From assembly GCA_016271365.2 (NCBI GenBank), contig CM057456.1, positions 888,146,001 to 888,210,000 of the forward strand: a stretch of DNA of 64,000 nucleotides, given 5' to 3'. Of the stretch, positions 33,733 through 45,229 are shown one piece after another. Positions within the stretch are counted from its first letter, which is position 1, and each line of letters opens with the position of its first letter. The translations under genes were made by a program, and so were the position numbers. This stretch comes from Neoceratodus forsteri (Eukaryota; Chordata; Ceratodontiformes; Ceratodontidae). Under the pieces are notes generated by a model. It had not been told where the DNA came from. It saw only the letters and a program-made list of their open reading frames with translations, and did no database searches.

Positions 33733-36475
33733 CAGTATATATAGGTACCAATATGCTACTCGAGAGACAAAGTGTGATATTCAAGTTCCAAAATTTGTTT
33801 GGGCCAATTGTCATAACCATATCATATTTACAGTGGGTACATGTGATATTATTGCAATCCTCAATATAAAGATAGTTTATAGTTCAGAGGTCCTAAAAAA
33901 TGAGATTAAAAGTTCCCACAAGGTCAATGTAATGTAAGTAACATCATGTCCTTGACAGCAAATTTGCCATATTATCAAACATATATTTTTTTGTTATTAC
34001 TATGTCTATGGTATCTATTTAGGTAGCATAATATTCAACTTTTCATTTTTTTATCATAAACTTAGCTTGTTGGTAATTATGCCACAATATGTTTCCTGAT
34101 AGCAGTATGCCCAAATCTGGACATGTTCAAGTTTAGCTACCACAGTCATGTCCTTGATTTTTTAGCCCATTGTTTTTTTTGCACAACTATATTACCCTCA
34201 TATGAAAAGACAGAAACCACTGAATTTTCAGAAAGTGAATTATACTTTATTTACAAGGGTTTTTTCCACAGGATGTCACGTGAGTAACACAGACTCCACA
34301 GGACACATCATGTAAGTAACACAGACATGACACAAGAAGTCACATGAACAATGGTAGTATTAGTATCATACCACGTGTCTCACTAAGTCATACCAAAAGT
34401 TATTGCTAATGTTCAACCAAAACATTATTGTCTTACTGTGGATATTTGGTATAAAAATATTAACATTTCGAAGATTGTGCTGTAGTCACAGCATTATATT
34501 GACTTACAATATTCACAAATGTGTTATGTTACACAGTGTAGTACAGTGTAGTATGGCCTGAATCTCACCTGGTCTGTCTTTTACATATACCAGCTGGTCC
34601 CAAGCCTACAATAAGAGAGAGGGAAACCAACCTATATCTCTATGAGATGAATGTGGGTGTTTGGGAGTAATGCATTCCCTTGCTGTTGGTGATATTCAAG
34701 GCTGAAGGCAAAACACCAGACGTGTATTAATGACTTATAACATGGGGTAGATAAAGACAGGTGTGTGGTAAACAGCCATCAGGTGACCATTGATTACACC
34801 ACAGTATGCACTACCTAGTGGTGAATCATCCCATCGAGAGATCAGGCTGTGTTTCTGTTCTGATCTTGTTATAGTGCCAAAATTGCAGTCTGAGGAGCAA
34901 CCATTACTATCCCTGCTTAGTGAGCGAGAGCAGAGACCTGTCATGTAGTCTCAGGCAGTGCAGCAACAGTGGCTGAAGTGTTAAAAGTTTGTAGTCTTGC
35001 TTCTTACCCACCCACGCATCCTAGGAATCATCACAGCAAAACCAAATTTCCTGTCTGTCTCAATCTCTCTATGATGAGGACAGCACAGAGAACAAGTGCC
35101 AGTCCGGCAGCCATTAAAACAACCCGAGTGAGTGATCGGGAGTGTGGAATATGGCATTTTCTTGTTCTATGTGGGACTTCCCAGGGGACAGAGAGAGAGA
35201 TGTACCATAACATTTTATTCAACAGCAGTACCTCTGTTCTCTGTGGACATGTCCTGTGCCACAATGGTTGTCCTCACTGTGACCCCCCATTAGATCACAG
35301 AAAGATAGTAGGAGTTTTGGGAGTGCCTGTCTGTGTATGGTACCAAGGAATCAGACAGCAAACAGCTCTTGTCCATGCATTACTCTGTCCGTGATCACAC
35401 AAACACCAGACTACGGGACAAATGCTCAGTGTGCCAGATGGGTTCAGTCTGTGGCTTGTTTTTCTTCTGTATCCCATGTGCAGTACACTGAAATACCACA
35501 CAGCAAAATCCACTCCTCATGGACAAAAGGAACATCTACAGCATGTGTGTCTGCTGCTCTGCCACTGTCAGTGTCACTTTACATTATGACAGTAATAAAG
35601 AGAGTGAGAGACCCACTGCAATGCAGGAGTAGCAAACATCATCTGCAAGAGTGAGCAGCAAATTGCCAGCAGTCCCCTGGTTCCACTGCTGACTGTCTCT
35701 ATCTTAACTCTGTGCCATTGGGAGAGAAAGGGAGAGATGCACAGCAAGGGGAGCCAGCAGGAGCCAGGGACAGCATTAAATGAAACTTGACTTAGTGAAC
35801 TTGTCTCTTTTGCTGTCCCTGTGCCAGTGAGATTCAAGTACCAATGTGATAAGCTTGTCCCCAGAGTGAAGTGTGTGGTCCCCATGGTCATTGTTCTGTC
35901 ACACAGCCAGACTGACAAGTAAATCCCATAGTTGTGGCATAAAGTCAGATGGAACAGTGTGAAGAGAGGGAGCACTCCCCCCCAATGATGTCATGCTCTG
36001 AAAGTGAGCTTTATGCTGGTAGACAGAGAAACAGAGTACCAGCAAGACCTCCAGGCTCCGAGTCCCGTTAGTTGCCATTTCTTAATTAATAGAATACAGT
36101 CTGGTAGACTGTGTGACTGCACTGCTGGGGAAAATGTTTACCTGCTTGCCATGCATTAATGTAACCACAGACAGAGAAATAGAGCAGCTAAGCCAATGGA
36201 GGTACAGACACCTTGTCTGTACCACAAGAGGCAGCTTCATATTTTGGACTTCAGAGCTGCTGTACTGTCTCAGAAAGCATATCATGCACAACAAATGACA
36301 GAGAAAGCATAACAACACATTCTTTTTGACATTTGCATATGCATAACAGCAGTTTTGTTGGGGACTATTTTTCTAGGCAGCAGAATATAATAATTTGTTT
36401 GCCTTTTGTAAAAGGAGAAACAACATTTATGTTGCTTTCTCCTTGTTTTGTAGTGCACCCTCTGTTATAAGTGCA
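33730..36475. other. Unassigned 2.7 kb stretch
   Basis: No gene supported. Short local repeats occur near 34270-34330 (agtaacacagac twice). The longest frame (34969-35394, plus) has no recognisable domain, signal peptide or membrane segment, and an overlapping minus frame is of similar quality. The sequence is less repetitive than its surroundings and may be unique or a low-copy repeat. Confidence 0.4.
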
Positions 36476-36478
36476 GTA

Positions 36479-36615
36479 GCCCACTCCAGGGTGTGCGGTT
36501 AATGGGGATTAATCAACACCCTGGGTGTTGTGAGGACACTCAGCCAGCAGCCTCATGCCTCACAATGCACTCAGGGTATTGATTAATCCCTAATAACTGC
36601 ACACCCTGGAGTGGA
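36479..36615. mobile_element. Family A-like palindrome, diverged copy
   Basis: ccactccagggtgtgcggtt and aactgcacaccctggagtgg form outer arms of about 20 bp, with inner arms ggggattaatcaacaccctg and cagggtattgattaatccc. The centre has cagcagcctcatg. The layout is the same as family A but without the (TA)n flank or side arm. Confidence 0.75.
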
Positions 36616-37130
36616 TAGCTGCCTACTAATAGAACTATGCCCTTGAGTGGGTTGTTTCAATCTCAAAATGTGTTTTAAGAAATGAAAATGAAATGAAAAA
36701 CTGACTTCAGGGGCAAGATCTTCAAAAGCTTGCCTGTGTGCAAAGTCTAGTTTTTGTGCCCAAACCCAGATCTGCGCAGATGTCCATATTCCAAAGCCCT
36801 TTCTTCATGGGCAAACAAAGTTTGTGCCCAGGAGATTTTCTGAGGTTGGCACAATGCAAATAAAAGGTCAGGGACCTGAAATCTGGTTAAGTCCTGTAAT
36901 CACAGTGTGCCAGGTCATTTTGCATGGTTCCCTTGTATGGCGCAGATATACACAATTATCCCTGTTACTAATGGTGGCATCCCCCTGATCACAGCCACAA
37001 CTGAAGACACAACCCCTTTCTGTTGTCAAATGGTCCCCCCTGAGGTCCCCTCACTCACTGTGTCCACAGCATGGTCCTGCAGGGGCACATGGCAACCAGC
37101 ACATTTGGGGGCACTTTTAGACTTTATCAG
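36616..37130. other. Unassigned stretch
   Basis: 36700-36850 has words reminiscent of the 4688 DNA element (aagatcttcaaaagcttgcc, gggcaaac). The rest is not recognised. Confidence 0.4.
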
Positions 37131-38060
37131 CTACTATAGTGAATGTTGGTAATTGTTTGGTATGCCATGCTAGGCCCTCAACCTATCATGCAGCACATGG
37201 CATACCAAATAATTACATTGATTCACTGCAACAGCAAAGTAAGCCTACAAGTGCACACAAAAACCTGAATGCAAAAAAAAAAAACAGAACAAAGGGTAAC
37301 ACTTTGGCAGTCACTAACAGCAGTCATCCCAGTAAGGAAAAAACAGTATTTTACTTCACTTGTACTGCCATGGAAGCCATTTTAGGCATACCATGCAGCA
37401 CATGACCCAGTTACTGAGATATGCTGCAACAGCAGCCAAATGAGTCTAAAAGTCCACAAAAACAATAAACAGGGTTGATGCTGGTGGTGACTGCAACCCG
37501 GTTTCCATCAGTTACAGTCGTTTTACATCCATTTTTGGTGTTTGTGCCCTTTTAGGCTCGTTTTGCTGTTGCAGTGAATCTCAGTAGTTGTTTAAAGTGC
37601 CATGCTAGACTCTCAGCTTAACATGCAGCACATGGCACACTAAATGATTACTGAGATTCACTGCAACAGCAAAACGAGCCAAAAGTATGCAAAAAGACAC
37701 AAGTGATGCAAAATTACTAGAAACAATGGTGCTGCTTTGGCAGTCACTGCCAGAAAACTCTCCAGTGGAAAAAAGAAACAGTATTTGACATCACTTGTAC
37801 TACCACTGAAGCCATGTTAAGTCTACATGCAATACATGGCCCAAACAATTAATGAAATACACTGAAACAGATAAACAAGCCTAAACATACAAAAAACAAT
37901 GAAAATTATGTAAAATTACTGCACTAGAGGGTGACTGGGTGGCAGCACCACGTGTATCTCTCCTAGTAAGAGAATATTTCTTTACATCACATTTACTCCC
38001 ACATATGCCATCCTAGGCCACAGGGCACACCAAACAATTACTTTTACTTCCCATATTTTA
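37131..38060. repeat. Cluster of ~200-240 bp hairpin units
   Basis: A phrase of the type tactgagattcactgcaaca occurs near 37218, 37410, 37650 and 37850, each next to a ccatgc...gcacatgg palindrome. The units are interleaved with acagtattt-acttcacttg phrases. Only the unit at 37555-37680 keeps long perfect arms. Confidence 0.65.
37555..37680. repeat. 126-nt hairpin with perfect 32 bp arms
   Basis: 37555-37586 (ggctcgttttgctgttgcag onward) is the exact reverse complement of 37649-37680. The 62-nt spacer contains a second stem, gtgccatg with catggcac. Weaker pairing continues outside for about 60 bp. The shape resembles a miRNA-precursor-like or MITE hairpin; transcription cannot be judged. Confidence 0.88.
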
Positions 38061-39930
38061 CATTCCCTAATAGACATTAACACACACTGAAACTCAGAAT
38101 CATGGTATACAATATGATTTTTATTTTGTTTCTTTTTTTTTCTTTTTGCTTCTTTAAACTCCATTTAATCTTTGTGCCATTATACTTCTACTGCCTTTCT
38201 ATTTAAACCCCTTGTAAGCACGTTTATGTTTTAAGCCCAGGACCACCCCAACACCACCACCAGACTTTACTCATGAGCAATATTTTAAGTGTATTGTATA
38301 ACATGTCCTATTTCAGTTTCTTATCAGTTTAGTATCATTAAATGGTACTGTACTGTATATAGGACAGAAAAAAACAATGTACTGTATTATAAGAACCCCC
38401 TCCCCCAACCCACAGGACCAAAGAGGACTGCACAGAGAAAAATAAATATGATATTAACCAGGATATCTTTTTAAGTTTAGCAGATAAACAGGTTGTTTAA
38501 AAGTAGTTATGTTGTTCTGATGCCTCCCACACAACATAAGCCCCTAAAGAGATCAGGTCTACACAAACTGAGCACCTGCAGAGACCAGGTCCTATTCATT
38601 TACTCCCCCAGTACTGCATGTATTTTATTTCTTATTACAGAACTCTCCAAACAGTAGTTTTGGTGTTCTGATGCCTAATACAAAATGAGCCCCAGCACTA
38701 ACCAGGTCCAATTGATATACTCCCCAAAACTGCAGGTTATTTTGCCCAGAACAAAACAAACTATTTAGCAGCAGTAATATTAAAGGAGCCCCTGTTAGAG
38801 AATAGGATCACACAAAATGCCCCCCTGCAGGGACCAGGCTACATAAAATGATCCTCATGTAGAGACTTGGTCTATAGAATAGGTATACATGTATAACCAT
38901 TTACTCTAGGAAACCTGCAGTTGTTCAACTTTAAAATGCTTTATAATCAACTCTCTTTACCCCTACCCCACCCTTCAACCCCTGAGTCCAGCATCTTGGG
39001 ACCATGAGGCAAGGTCCAACTACATGTCTCTGTGTTTCCCAAAAAGCAAATGTGTACCTTTGCAATCTGCAGATGTTTGACACACTGGGGTACACAAGAG
39101 CAGCTGAGGTGCACAAAGAATAACCTACTGTAGTGCCTGTAACATGCATAACTCCAAACTTCAGGAGGACAACATGTCTTGTCCAGAATGTAGGTGGCAG
39201 TAAAAAGAATGCAGAACCACCAGCTCCATGGATTTAAAGAGCCATGGGGTGATGACTGATGGTGTCAGCATGCATTTCTGGTTCTCAACATTCTGGGCCA
39301 GTGGAGAAACCGACAGTAACGTGGGTTACGAAAGGACACGAGAATACCATGCCATGGAAAAAGGGAATTTTCTAAATAAATGAATTAAAACAAACTGCAA
39401 GGTTATGGCAGCGTGTCAGTAACAAAAAGAAGGTCAACAGCCACAATAATGCTTTTGGACCACAGTCCATGCAAATTAAAGGCACAGTCTGCTTAGGATG
39501 AGGTACTAGATGGACACCACATATTATGAACGTTGTAGTTGTATAAAATGATTTAATAAAAGGTTTAAACTTTTATACTGTACAGGGGGTTCATGAGGTA
39601 GGCTAAAATGAAGTAATTAGATAACACATTAACAACAGTTGGGTTTCTAGGGCACAATAAAGAGCTGTATTTAAATACTTAAATTGGGACTGGAAGCAAT
39701 GTCACAAAATGAAACCCTATTTGAAAGGGTAAATAGATGTTTGTGATAAAACTGAAAGAACACAGTGGAATCAAACTGGGTCATGTTATGTTTAATATAT
39801 CTCCTACTGTGGCACTACAAATTAGTGGTGTGTTTGAACCTTTTAACAATTTAGCAAAAAGTTACAAGGTGTCAATATGCAGTAGGTATGAGTCTCTCGA
39901 ATACTGTATTCATGCCTATATATATGTATA
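38061..39930. other. Unassigned AT-rich stretch with weak tandem units
   Basis: 38490-38770 carries two ~170 bp units with ttctgatgcct, accaggtcc and actgca-tttatttt phrases. T-rich and A-rich runs occur at 38110-38160. No gene or RNA is recognised. Confidence 0.45.
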
Positions 39931-39946
39931 TATATATATGGGATAC

Positions 39947-40038
39947 GACATGGCCTGACTGAAGATATCATATTTATCTTCACGAGAGGCCAATGATATC
40001 ATGATATCTCACGAGTGCATCTTCAGTCAAGCCATGTC
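39947..40038. repeat. 92-nt inverted repeat
   Basis: gacatggcctgactgaaga (39947-39965) pairs with tcttcagtcaagccatgtc (40020-40038), one mismatch. The spacer contains the palindromic words gatatcatgatatc and two direct tcacgag copies. It lies right after a short (TA)n. Confidence 0.8.
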
Positions 40039-40196
40039 ATGTTCTGTTTATACAATGTATTTTGGGGCTGCAGTCAACAAAAGCTTGAAATGTTCCCTTA
40101 ATACAACCCCGTACATTGATGTGATGGCTGTTTGAACACAAATCTGCTGTATCTGTACCAACACAACAGATGCGTTCTGTTATTTTAAAAAATATA

Positions 40197-40213
40197 TGTG
40201 GTTGATCCTGCCT
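40197..40213 (+). repeat. Isolated copy of the 18S-like end sequence
   Basis: tgtggttgatcctgcct, similar to the ends of the palindrome at 40368-40964, 170 bp upstream of it and in the same orientation as its left end. Possibly a remnant of an earlier unit. Confidence 0.6.
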
Positions 40214-40367
40214 CTTTAAATTGTAAAAAAAAAACTTGTTTGGATTATGGTTGACCAAGTCATGGCTACCCCCAATATAAGTTTCCATACTCCTCTGCCC
40301 CAAAACAGGAGATTATATTTATCAAAAAAAGGTCTGATCTTGGTAGTTTAGTTATTTAATGATACAT

Positions 40368-40964
40368 ATCTGGTTAATCCTGCCTGCATGTTTAAACAAA
40401 TAATTATTTAAAAAAATATCTGGTTGATCCTGCGACTTTGTTTTATCTACGTCCAACTGTAATGCAGCATGACCGATCGGTATGCAGTCAAATATAACAT
40501 GATCGAGCGCTGGAAGATTCAAATCTAAAGTACTGTCAGAAATTGTTAATCGTGCACCCTGTGCTGTAAACTGTAGAAAAGGGTGCCCCTTTGTTAATAT
40601 TGCCTCTATTTTATGAAACTAAGCAGCCAACAGTACTGAGGGAAGAGCGAGCGAGTCTGCAACTTCAGAACACCAGTCGAAGCGCGGGCATGTGGCCTGC
40701 TTGCCGTTTGGTATCGAGCTGCAGACTGGCGCTCTTCTCAGTACTGTCGACGCTTCTTTCGCAAAATAGAGCAATATTCAAAGAACACCCCGGTTACAGC
40801 ACAGGCACTCTCTGACAGCACTCAGGTCGAATCTTCTGGCATGGTCATTACATTGACTGCATGCCAATCGATCATGCTGCATTAAAGCGAGCTAAGAAGG
40901 ATACGGGATCAATCGGACCTAAAATAATTATTTGTTTAAAGATAACAGGCAGGATCAACCAGAT
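40368..40964. mobile_element. ~597 bp imperfect palindrome with 18S rRNA-like termini
   Basis: The whole segment folds back on itself. Outer ends: atctggttaatcctgcctg (40368-40386) with caggcaggatcaaccagat (40946-40964). Middle: aatgcagcatgaccgatcgg (from 40461) with the partner ending at 40883. Inner: 40631-40661 with 40720-40746. The loop is about 58 nt. The right-end sequence on the minus strand, ctggttgatcctgcc, equals the conserved 5' start of eukaryotic 18S rRNA as I remember it. A second internal copy of the motif is at 40418-40433. GC content and CpG number are higher than in the surroundings. No ORF of note. Confidence 0.82.
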
Positions 40965-41028
40965 CAGAAAGATGTGTGTGTTTGGGGGCTTACTTGTACA
41001 GGGACACAGAAAGAGAGAGACAGCCGGA

Positions 41029-41062
41029 TGATGAAAAGTGAAAACTTTCACTTTCATCATGA
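41029..41062. repeat. Short hairpin
   Basis: atgatgaaaagtgaaa and tttcactttcatcat form a stem with one bulge, just outside the 18S-like palindrome. Confidence 0.7.
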
Positions 41063-41178
41063 TGATATATAGGAATATGGAGATAAATGTATGATGTATA
41101 GGAACATGAAGATAACAATGTTATCTTCTCTGGGCAGCTCAAATATAATTTTTATACTCTTATTTATCCCCAAACATA

Positions 41179-41182
<4 letters not shown>

Positions 41183-41238
<56 letters not shown>
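41183..41238. repeat. (TA)n microsatellite
   Basis: Long TA run immediately before composite copy 4. Confidence 0.9.
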
Positions 41239-41241
<3 letters not shown>

Positions 41242-41244
41242 TAT

Positions 41245-43560
41245 AGTGGCACAGTAGTGTCACTATAGTTAGGGTTGCACGGCCACTTCTATGTCAAACC
41301 CCAAATTGTGCACTTTAATAACTTTGAAACCATTTGACCAATTTGCCTGAAATTTTGCAAGCACCTTCTGGTACCACCCATCTCTGGATCTGTCAAGTTT
41401 TGTTCTGGTCAGATGTGCAGTTACAGAGTGGTGGATTACTAAAAAATGTGAAAAATACCACTTTTTTGTCAATTTCTTTGCTCAGGGCTACAGCCCAAAT
41501 GGTTTGTGGTTCTGTTCTGAAATTTTCAGGGTGTATGGGAACTGGGTCCCTGATGTGCCTTTTGAAGGTTTGGTGAAAACAAATGAACCCATTCAAAAGT
41601 TATTAAATATTGAAGTTTCCCCTTATAGCCTGTCCCCCACAATGGTCTGGTGGAGAAACGGATGGGGTTAGGAGTAGGCCCTTTGATGATCAGATGGATT
41701 GAAAACTGGCTAGCTGAATGCACCCAGAGAGTAGTGGTCTGTGGGGAGCTCTCGAACCCTAGAGAGGTTGGTAGTGGGGTACCGCAGGGCTCGGTCCTGG
41801 GTCGATCCTGTTTAATGCATACATATCAGACATCAGGGAGGGTACAGGGTGTAAAATGAGTCTCTTCGCTGATGACTCCAAGATGGGAGCAGTAGTTGAG
41901 GTAGAAGAGGGGAGGTTGGCCCTGCAAGGGGACCTGGACACCCTGGAAAGCTGGGCTCACACATGGAAATTAAATTTCAATATCACCAAGTGCAAGGTGT
42001 TGCATCTTGGTCGGGGAAACCCTAAACACAGGTACACCCTGGGAGGGGAGGCACTGGAGGCCTCAATAGGGGGAAAAAGACCTAGGGGTCATGGTGGATG
42101 CATGTATGAATAACTCTGAGCAGTGCAGGAGAGCGGCTAGCAGCAAACAGGATGTTGGGATGCATCGTAAGGGGGATCACCTCTAGGAGCAAGGAAGTGA
42201 TTCTGCCGCTGTACAATGGACTGGTTAGACCACACCTTGAGTACTGTGTACAGTACTGGAGACCACACTTGAAGAGGGACATACAGCTCCTGGAGAGGGT
42301 ACAGAGGAGGGCAACAAAGATAATACGAGGGCTAGGAGTTTGACGTATGAGGACAGACTTGAGGAGCTCTGCCTGTTTTCATTGGAGGAGAGGGAGAGAC
42401 GGGGATATGATTGAGGTCTTCGCACCTAAGGGAATAAATAGGTAAACATGGAGGGATCTTTAGACTAAAGCAGGAGGTATCATCAGAGGGCATGGTTTGA
42501 AGTTGGAAGGTGGAAGGGTGAGGGAAAGAGGAGGAGGTTTTCACTGAGAGAGTGGTGGACCCTTGGAATGCACTGCCTGGCGAGCTGGTTCAGAGATCCA
42601 CAGTGGAGGGCTTCAAGAGAGGGTGGGACAGACACAGAAAGTGGATGTATCAGATGATGGCCTGTCCCAGGGGGTGGGGATGGATAATAGGGGTTTCTGG
42701 AGCACAAGAGATGGGAGGGCCTCGGCACCCAACTAAGGATCTAAGGTTTGAGCAGACTCGATAGACCGTAAGGCCTAATCTGCTGGCAAATAGTATGTAA
42801 TATATGTGCAGCTTGACAGCACATCTATACGTCTGCGAAAGCACATTTTACTGTCACAGATGGGTCTAGTACTGTCATGCTGCCGCCATCTTGTTTTCAG
42901 TTAGTGACGGGTAAAAAACATTGTAATTCAAAAAATACTGCCCATTGGTAAACACCAATAGTTGTGTTTACCTAACTGGGGTCCAAGGAATACGATCCTG
43001 ACATAAGTATTTTAAAATTATGTTAGGAAATGTGTTTTTCAGAATTTGTCAGTTTGTAGTGTCACAGTTTGTGACACTGACTTTGCGAAAGTGTTGCAAT
43101 TTGTGACACTTTCAAAAGCGTGATATGGCAAATTTGTGACAGCTTTCGCAGACACTTTCACAAAATTTGCGAAACTGTCACAAATTTGCAATACTATCTT
43201 CACAAAAACTGCAGTTTCTTTGCCACTTCACTCCAAATTACAAGTTAGTACTTTTGGCCTAAACTTTTCGGGGTAGGAAGGGTTTGCACAGCAGATGTGC
43301 CTTTCACTGGTTTGGTGAAAACATTTACATTGGTTCTATAGTTACAACATTCTGAAGTTTTGAAATTTCCCATAGGATAACATTGTGGTGGTTGCGGTAC
43401 CTTTTGGTGCCTATATCTCAAAAACGGTTCGAGATACAGATTTTTCGATAAATGCAGCTTAGTGCTAAGTACACATGCAGGTTACCAGGTCATGATTACA
43501 ACTGCGGTGGAATTTTTTCCAAACTTCTTATGGTCACTGAGGTATTGCCACATTAGCAGC
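41245..43560 (+). mobile_element. Composite scaffold C, copy 4, interrupted by CR1
   Basis: Starts with tatagtggcac-agta-gtgtcactata. The scaffold runs to 41627, is interrupted by a CR1 insertion (41628-42805), and resumes with gccatcttgttttcagttag (42887). The word gtgacact / tttgcgaaag recurs in what is left of cassette 1 (42830-42880) and in cassette 2 (43040-43200). The end unit has cctatatctcaaaaacggtt followed by cgagata. Confidence 0.78.
41628..42805 (+). pseudogene. CR1 LINE 3' half, 5'-truncated insertion, broken
   Basis: Begins inside RT with NGLVEKRMGLGVGPLMIRW-type sequence, then SGVPQGSVLG (motif B) and LFADDSKM (motif C, catalytic FADD). The frame breaks near 41855, 42100 and 42345. 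Later motifs are [34 protein letters not shown] and the terminal DPWNALPGELV box. The 3' UTR has cgatagaccgtaaggcctaa, the usual CR1 tail style. It interrupts composite copy 4, so it is younger than that copy. No clear target-site duplication was found. Confidence 0.85.
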
Positions 43561-43609
43561 ACAAAGTTTACTTGGAATGTCTCTAGGCCTGTGTTATGTC
43601 TCTATACTT

Positions 43610-43885
43610 ATGGGTAGATGAGAGCACAGGGCCTGGGTCCTGTGCTCCCACATATGGATACCATCATGCAATCATGGGAGCACAGGGTCCTCCATTCTAC
43701 AGTACTGGGAGCGCAGGGCCCAGAGGGACCTGCGCTCCCACCAGAAGATAAGAGTTCATTACAATGTCTCTATGCTTATGTTTAGATGGGAGCACAGGGT
43801 CCTACATGAAAATCACAGACAATTACAATATGCATGCATGATGGGAGCGCAGGGCCCAGAGGGCCCTGCATGCCCATAACCACAT
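43610..43885. repeat. Family D palindromic units
   Basis: Three to four units. The best is gggagcgcagggcccagagg with gacctgcgctccca at about 43708-43742, nearly a perfect hairpin. Another at 43844-43875 pairs gcgcagggccc with gggccctgc. Confidence 0.75.
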
Positions 43886-43935
43886 ATGCGTAACGTTACA
43901 CTTTCTCAAAAAGATGGGAAAGCCACTGGAAAAAA

Positions 43936-44275
43936 ATGTTAATGCATCAGTTAAGGTATCTATTACAGCAACAAAAGATTGGAAATTTGTTGTTAGGGTT
44001 ACCAACCCTACCACCACCACCCACTCTCCACACAACAGACGTCGGGGTGTGCCTTAGGGTTGTCAGACCTAACTCTCACCCCATTCTCCGATACTATACC
44101 ATCTCAGAATACTTACAAACATAATGGGGTGAGAGTTAGGCCCAACAACCTCAAGGCACACCCTGATGCCTGTTGGTGTGTGGAGAGTGGGGGGTGGTAG
44201 GGTTGGTAACCCTAACATCAAATTTCCAATCTTTTGTCACTGTAATAGAAACCCTAACTGATGCATTAATACAGT
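43936..44275. mobile_element. Family B palindromic element, copy 6
   Basis: gttaatgcatcagttaaggt at left; accctaactgatgcattaa at right; inner taactctcaccccattctcc with ggggtgagagttagg. It ends in ttttttgc and (TA)n, the axis of a tail-to-tail pair. Confidence 0.8.
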
Positions 44276-44282
44276 TTTTTGC

Positions 44283-44325
44283 TATATATATATATATCTA
44301 TATATATAGATATATATATATATAC
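44283..44325. repeat. (TA)n with TCTATA interruption; tail-to-tail axis
   Basis: The TA-rich run is itself symmetric (atatctatatatatagatat) and separates oppositely oriented composite copies. Confidence 0.85.
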
Positions 44326-44339
44326 TTATTACAAAAAAA

Positions 44340-45225
44340 AAACTCTGTTTAATGCATCAGTTAGGGTTGTTCCACAGTGACAAAAGCAAGGAAATTCAGT
44401 GTTAGGGTTGAAAACCCTAACTGCGCATTCTCCCCCACCCCCACCACCACCACACACACAAATACATGCAAGTAGGGGAAGGACCAAGGCAACACAACCA
44501 ATCACACACATCCAGCAGGAGGTGTATACCTGTGTCACTGTAGGAAGTGGAGAAATCCAACTTCAGATATAATACATTATTTATAAAGTTGTTCTTCGAG
44601 GTTAGTTCACATAATGGTGAACCAAGCTGGCAGTAGCAAAAATGGTGTACCTCGCTTCGTTTTCAACATATGGGTGGCAAAAGGTGTCATGGGCACTGCA
44701 ATGTGAGTCTATGGCAAATTGCTCAATTTTGGAACAGTGTAACTTTATCATCCTTAAGTATTTTAGCACAGTAGCAGGAAAAAGCACATCTGTGGGACCA
44801 GGTCTTGCCACCCTGCAAATGTCAGCCCAAAGGACCCAACTGTTTGCTTACAGGATGATGGCAAAGATGTTCAGTCATTAGGAGTATACTTTCACAAAAT
44901 ACTTTCACAAACATGAATGTATCATAGCACGATATGTGTTTAGCAGTACGTGGAATGTCCAGGATGACAGTTAGCAGTGATAACCCCATGCCACAGCCCA
45001 ATGGGAGCATGGGTGTGTGGTTTTGTGGTTTAGATAGTTGTATGTTATTCCTGTTACCTGCAGCTGGTTATGTTGCCTTGGTCCTTCCCCTACTTGCATG
45101 TATTTGTGTTTGTGGTGGGGGTGGGGGTAATGCGCAGTTAGGATTTTCAACCCTAACACCGAATTTCCTCGCTTTTGTCGCTGTGGAACAACCCTAACTG
45201 ATGCATTAAACAGAGTTTGTTGCCA
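44340..45225. mobile_element. Family B element, copy 7, with ~520 bp loop
   Basis: Arms of about 180 bp: 44345-44525 and 45045-45222. Paired words include gtaggggaaggaccaaggca with tgccttggtccttcccctac. The loop (44530-45040) holds a reversed C-scaffold fragment (aaaagcacatctgtgggacc), so scaffold sequence sits inside the palindrome. Confidence 0.78.
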
Positions 45226-45229
45226 TGAA

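Noticed and set aside
34969..35394. 141-codon ORF as a possible host gene
   Set aside because: No domain, no splice context and a comparable antisense frame. It is left as unassigned.
40197..40964. A genuine 18S rRNA gene fragment
   Set aside because: Only the first ~15 bases match; the sequence that should follow in 18S is absent at all four sites.
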